Assembly: GCA_004102645.1 (NCBI GenBank)
Contig: CP034928.1
Location: forward strand, 868,001 to 932,000
DNA: 64,000 nucleotides
From: Candidatus Bipolaricaulis sibiricus
GTDB taxonomy: Bacteria; Bipolaricaulota; Bipolaricaulia; Bipolaricaulales; Bipolaricaulaceae
Reading direction: 5' to 3'
Shown here: positions 60,652 through 64,000 of the stretch, one piece after another
How positions within the stretch are numbered: position 1 is the first letter of the stretch
Layout of the letters: each line of letters begins with the position of its first letter
Program-made: the position numbers and the translations under genes
The notes under the pieces: generated by a model
The model's input: only the letters and a program-made list of their open reading frames with translations
Database searches by the model: none
What the model was told of the DNA's origin: nothing

Positions 60652-61679
60652 AGCGTCTTCTGAACACCTTGTTCGTGACTACCCAGGGCGCCTACCTGTG
60701 TCGCGAGGGTGAGACCGTGTGCGTTCGCGTCGAGAAGGAGACGAAGCTGCGTGTTCCCATACACACCCTCTCCGGTATCGTCTGTTTCGGGCAGGTCTCG
60801 TGCAGTCCCCCTCTAATCGGACTCTGTGGGGAGCGGAACGTGCTTATCTCATTCCACAGCGAGCACGGCCGGTTCTTGGGCCGCGTCCAGGGGCCTATCT
60901 CGGGCAACGTGCTGCTCAGGCGAGAGCAATACCGACGAGCTGACGACCTTCAAGCAGCAGCCGCAATCGCCCGCAACATTGTTACTGCCAAGGTTGCCAA
61001 CTGCCGCACGGTTGTCCTTCGTGCCGTACGAGACCACGCGACCACAACCGATACTCAAGCGTTGACCAAAGCAGCCGCCGAACTGGGCCGAATTGCGGGC
61101 GCCCTTCAGCAAGCAGGGTCGCTAGCCAGCGTGCGGGGCCAAGAGGGTGACGCTGCTCAGACCTACTTCAGCGTGTTCAATCACCTAATCGTCGCCCAGA
61201 AGAGTGACTTCCAGTTTCGAGAACGCAGTCGGCGTCCCCCGTTGAGCAGCATGAACGCACTGCTGTCGTTCCTGTACGCCTTGTTGGCTCACGACGTGAC
61301 TGCGGCGCTGGAGTCCGTTGGGCTTGACCCGGCGGTTGGGTTTCTGCATCGCGATCGGCCGGGAAGGCCAAGCCTTGCGCTCGACCTGATGGAGGAGCTG
61401 CGGCCGATCTTGGCCGACCGCCTGGCGCTGACGCTGGTGAACCTTCGAAAGGTAAGGGCGTCCGGATTCACAAAGACCGAGACTGGCGCGGTGGTGATGG
61501 ATGACAAGACACGAAAGCAGGTGCTGGTTTCGTGGCAGAAACGGAAGACCGAAGAGATCACGCATCCGTTCCTAGGCGAAAGAGTTGCGGTCGGGCTGCT
61601 GCCGTACGCACAGGCGCTGTTGTTGGCGCGCCATCTGCGCGGGGATCTCGACGGTTACCCGCCGTACATCTGGAGGTGA
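60648..61679 (+). CDS. cas1: Cas1 integrase
   Basis: 343 residues. Metal-site Glu in RGQEGDAAQTYF (near base 61140), His in GFLHRDRPGRPSLALD and Glu/Asp in LDLMEELRP. LFVTTQGAYLCREGETVCV is the typical I-C N-terminus. It inserts new spacers at the leader end together with Cas2. Six bases separate it from cas2. Confidence 0.97.
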   Translation: MKRLLNTLFVTTQGAYLCREGETVCVRVEKETKLRVPIHTLSGIVCFGQVSCSPPLIGLCGERNVLISFHSEHGRFLGRVQGPISGNVLLRREQYRRADDLQAAAAIARNIVTAKVANCRTVVLRAVRDHATTTDTQALTKAAAELGRIAGALQQAGSLASVRGQEGDAAQTYFSVFNHLIVAQKSDFQFRERSRRPPLSSMNALLSFLYALLAHDVTAALESVGLDPAVGFLHRDRPGRPSLALDLMEELRPILADRLALTLVNLRKVRASGFTKTETGAVVMDDKTRKQVLVSWQKRKTEEITHPFLGERVAVGLLPYAQALLLARHLRGDLDGYPPYIWR

Positions 61680-61685
61680 TCGCAG

Positions 61686-61976
61686 GTGCTTGTGGTAGTG
61701 GCGTATGATGTGAACACGCAAACGCCCCAAGGTCGCCGACGGCTCAGACGCGTCGCCAAGGCATGCCAGAACTACGGTCAGCGCGTGCAGTTCTCAGTCT
61801 TTGAGTGCCTGGTGGAACCCGCCCAATGGGCAAACCTGAAGCAAACGCTCACTGAAGAGATCTGTGGAGACGAGGATAGCCTTCGGTTCTACTTCCTGGG
61901 AAAGAACTGGAAGAGAAGAGTCGAGCATGTTGGCGCCACGGCTGCATACGATCCAGAAGGTAGTCTGATCGCTTAG
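61686..61976 (+). CDS. cas2: Cas2
   Basis: 96 residues, GTG start. Ferredoxin-like fold with VVVAYDVNTQTPQGRRRLRRVAK (Asp 8 after the first strand) and YGQRVQFSVFECLV. It forms the adaptation complex with Cas1. Last gene before the leader and array; the array runs in the same direction. Confidence 0.97.
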   Translation: MLVVVAYDVNTQTPQGRRRLRRVAKACQNYGQRVQFSVFECLVEPAQWANLKQTLTEEICGDEDSLRFYFLGKNWKRRVEHVGATAAYDPEGSLIA

Positions 61977-62162
61977 TGGCATGTGCGCGAACCAGAAGCT
62001 CACACGGTGCAACGGGGAGGATCGCGGAGCGCGGAAGTTCTTTCCTTGAATGGATTGCATGATCTTTGACAAGTGAAGAGCGAACTGGAGGGGGCGCGTG
62101 GCAAGGGGCTTCGCGCAGCGCGCTCATCCAGCGCTGGCCAAGTCTGTGTTGTGGGAGAAGCA
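61977..62162 (+). promoter_or_regulatory. CRISPR leader
   Basis: 186 bases between the cas2 stop and the first repeat. A segment at 62030-62075 is clearly AT-richer than its surroundings (CTTTCCTTGAATGGATTG, GATCTTTGACAAGTG), and an inverted GCGCG / CGCGC stretch occurs at 62112-62122. No full sigma-70 match was found by eye. Transcription should read into the array; integration occurs at its 3' end. Confidence 0.75.
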
Positions 62163-63988
<1,826 letters not shown>

Positions 63989-64000
63989 CATCCTAAGTGG

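Overview
The window is a GC-rich, gene-dense bacterial chromosome segment. Genes often overlap by ATGA or TAGTG. At several loci a -10 box sits 6 to 9 bases before the start codon, which suggests leaderless mRNAs. The gene content is bacterial (LeuRS, GluRS, MutL, trigger factor, ClpP, UppP, type I-C CRISPR-Cas), with one archaeal/eukaryotic-type enzyme, Pus10. I infer a deep-branching thermophilic or anaerobic lineage, possibly Bipolaricaulota/Acetothermia (OP1). That placement is a guess from gene style; the window has no rRNA or other phylogenetic marker I could compare.

Layout. 1-4.1 kb: 3' end of leuS, then a coupled glycosyltransferase / acyltransferase / MGDG-synthase-like set, probably for membrane glycolipid. 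4.1-10.5 kb: THEP1-like NTPase, AEC transporter, 2-hydroxyacid dehydrogenase, a secreted Cys-rich protein, a divergent Fpg-family protein, argF, a saccharopine-dehydrogenase-like protein and a lone Lrp/AsnC sensor domain. 10.6-16.7 kb: gltX, a membrane protein with two thioredoxin domains, a NapH-like ferredoxin, uppP and an exported protein. 16.7-29.6 kb: mutL (minus strand), an HTH protein, an HD hydrolase, a minimal tyrosine recombinase, and a tightly coupled MoxR/DUF58/VWA operon of seven genes.

29.6-32.7 kb is a looser region: a flavodoxin, a 56-residue zinc ribbon, a decayed PadR regulator and decayed chromate transporter flanking an intact His/Cys-rich gene, and a PPOX-fold protein. 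32.8-47.3 kb holds a nitrogen and purine-type catabolic island resembling the E. coli yge/yqe region: a THEP1-methyltransferase fusion, XdhC, a fold-type-II PLP enzyme, a divergent FadR-like regulator, carbamate kinase, YgeW, a second carbamoyltransferase, and a molybdenum hydroxylase large subunit. Inserted in it are an exported YbjN protein, Pus10, a Cas4-like PD-(D/E)XK protein and an MFS transporter. A likely flow is: molybdenum hydroxylase oxidises an N-heterocycle, ring products are carbamoylated or phosphorolysed by the carbamoyltransferases, and carbamate kinase captures ATP from carbamoyl phosphate. 47.4-54 kb: a GH31 glycosidase, a DUF6125-like protein, tig-clpP, a site-2 protease and rqcH.

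54.1-64 kb is a complete type I-C CRISPR-Cas locus (cas3-cas5-cas8c-cas7-cas4-cas1-cas2) with an internal cas11c start inside cas8c, a 186-base leader and 28 identical 32-base repeats that run off the window edge. Two spacer pairs overlap one another, giving direct information on the invader. One spacer carries an almost perfect sigma-70 promoter.
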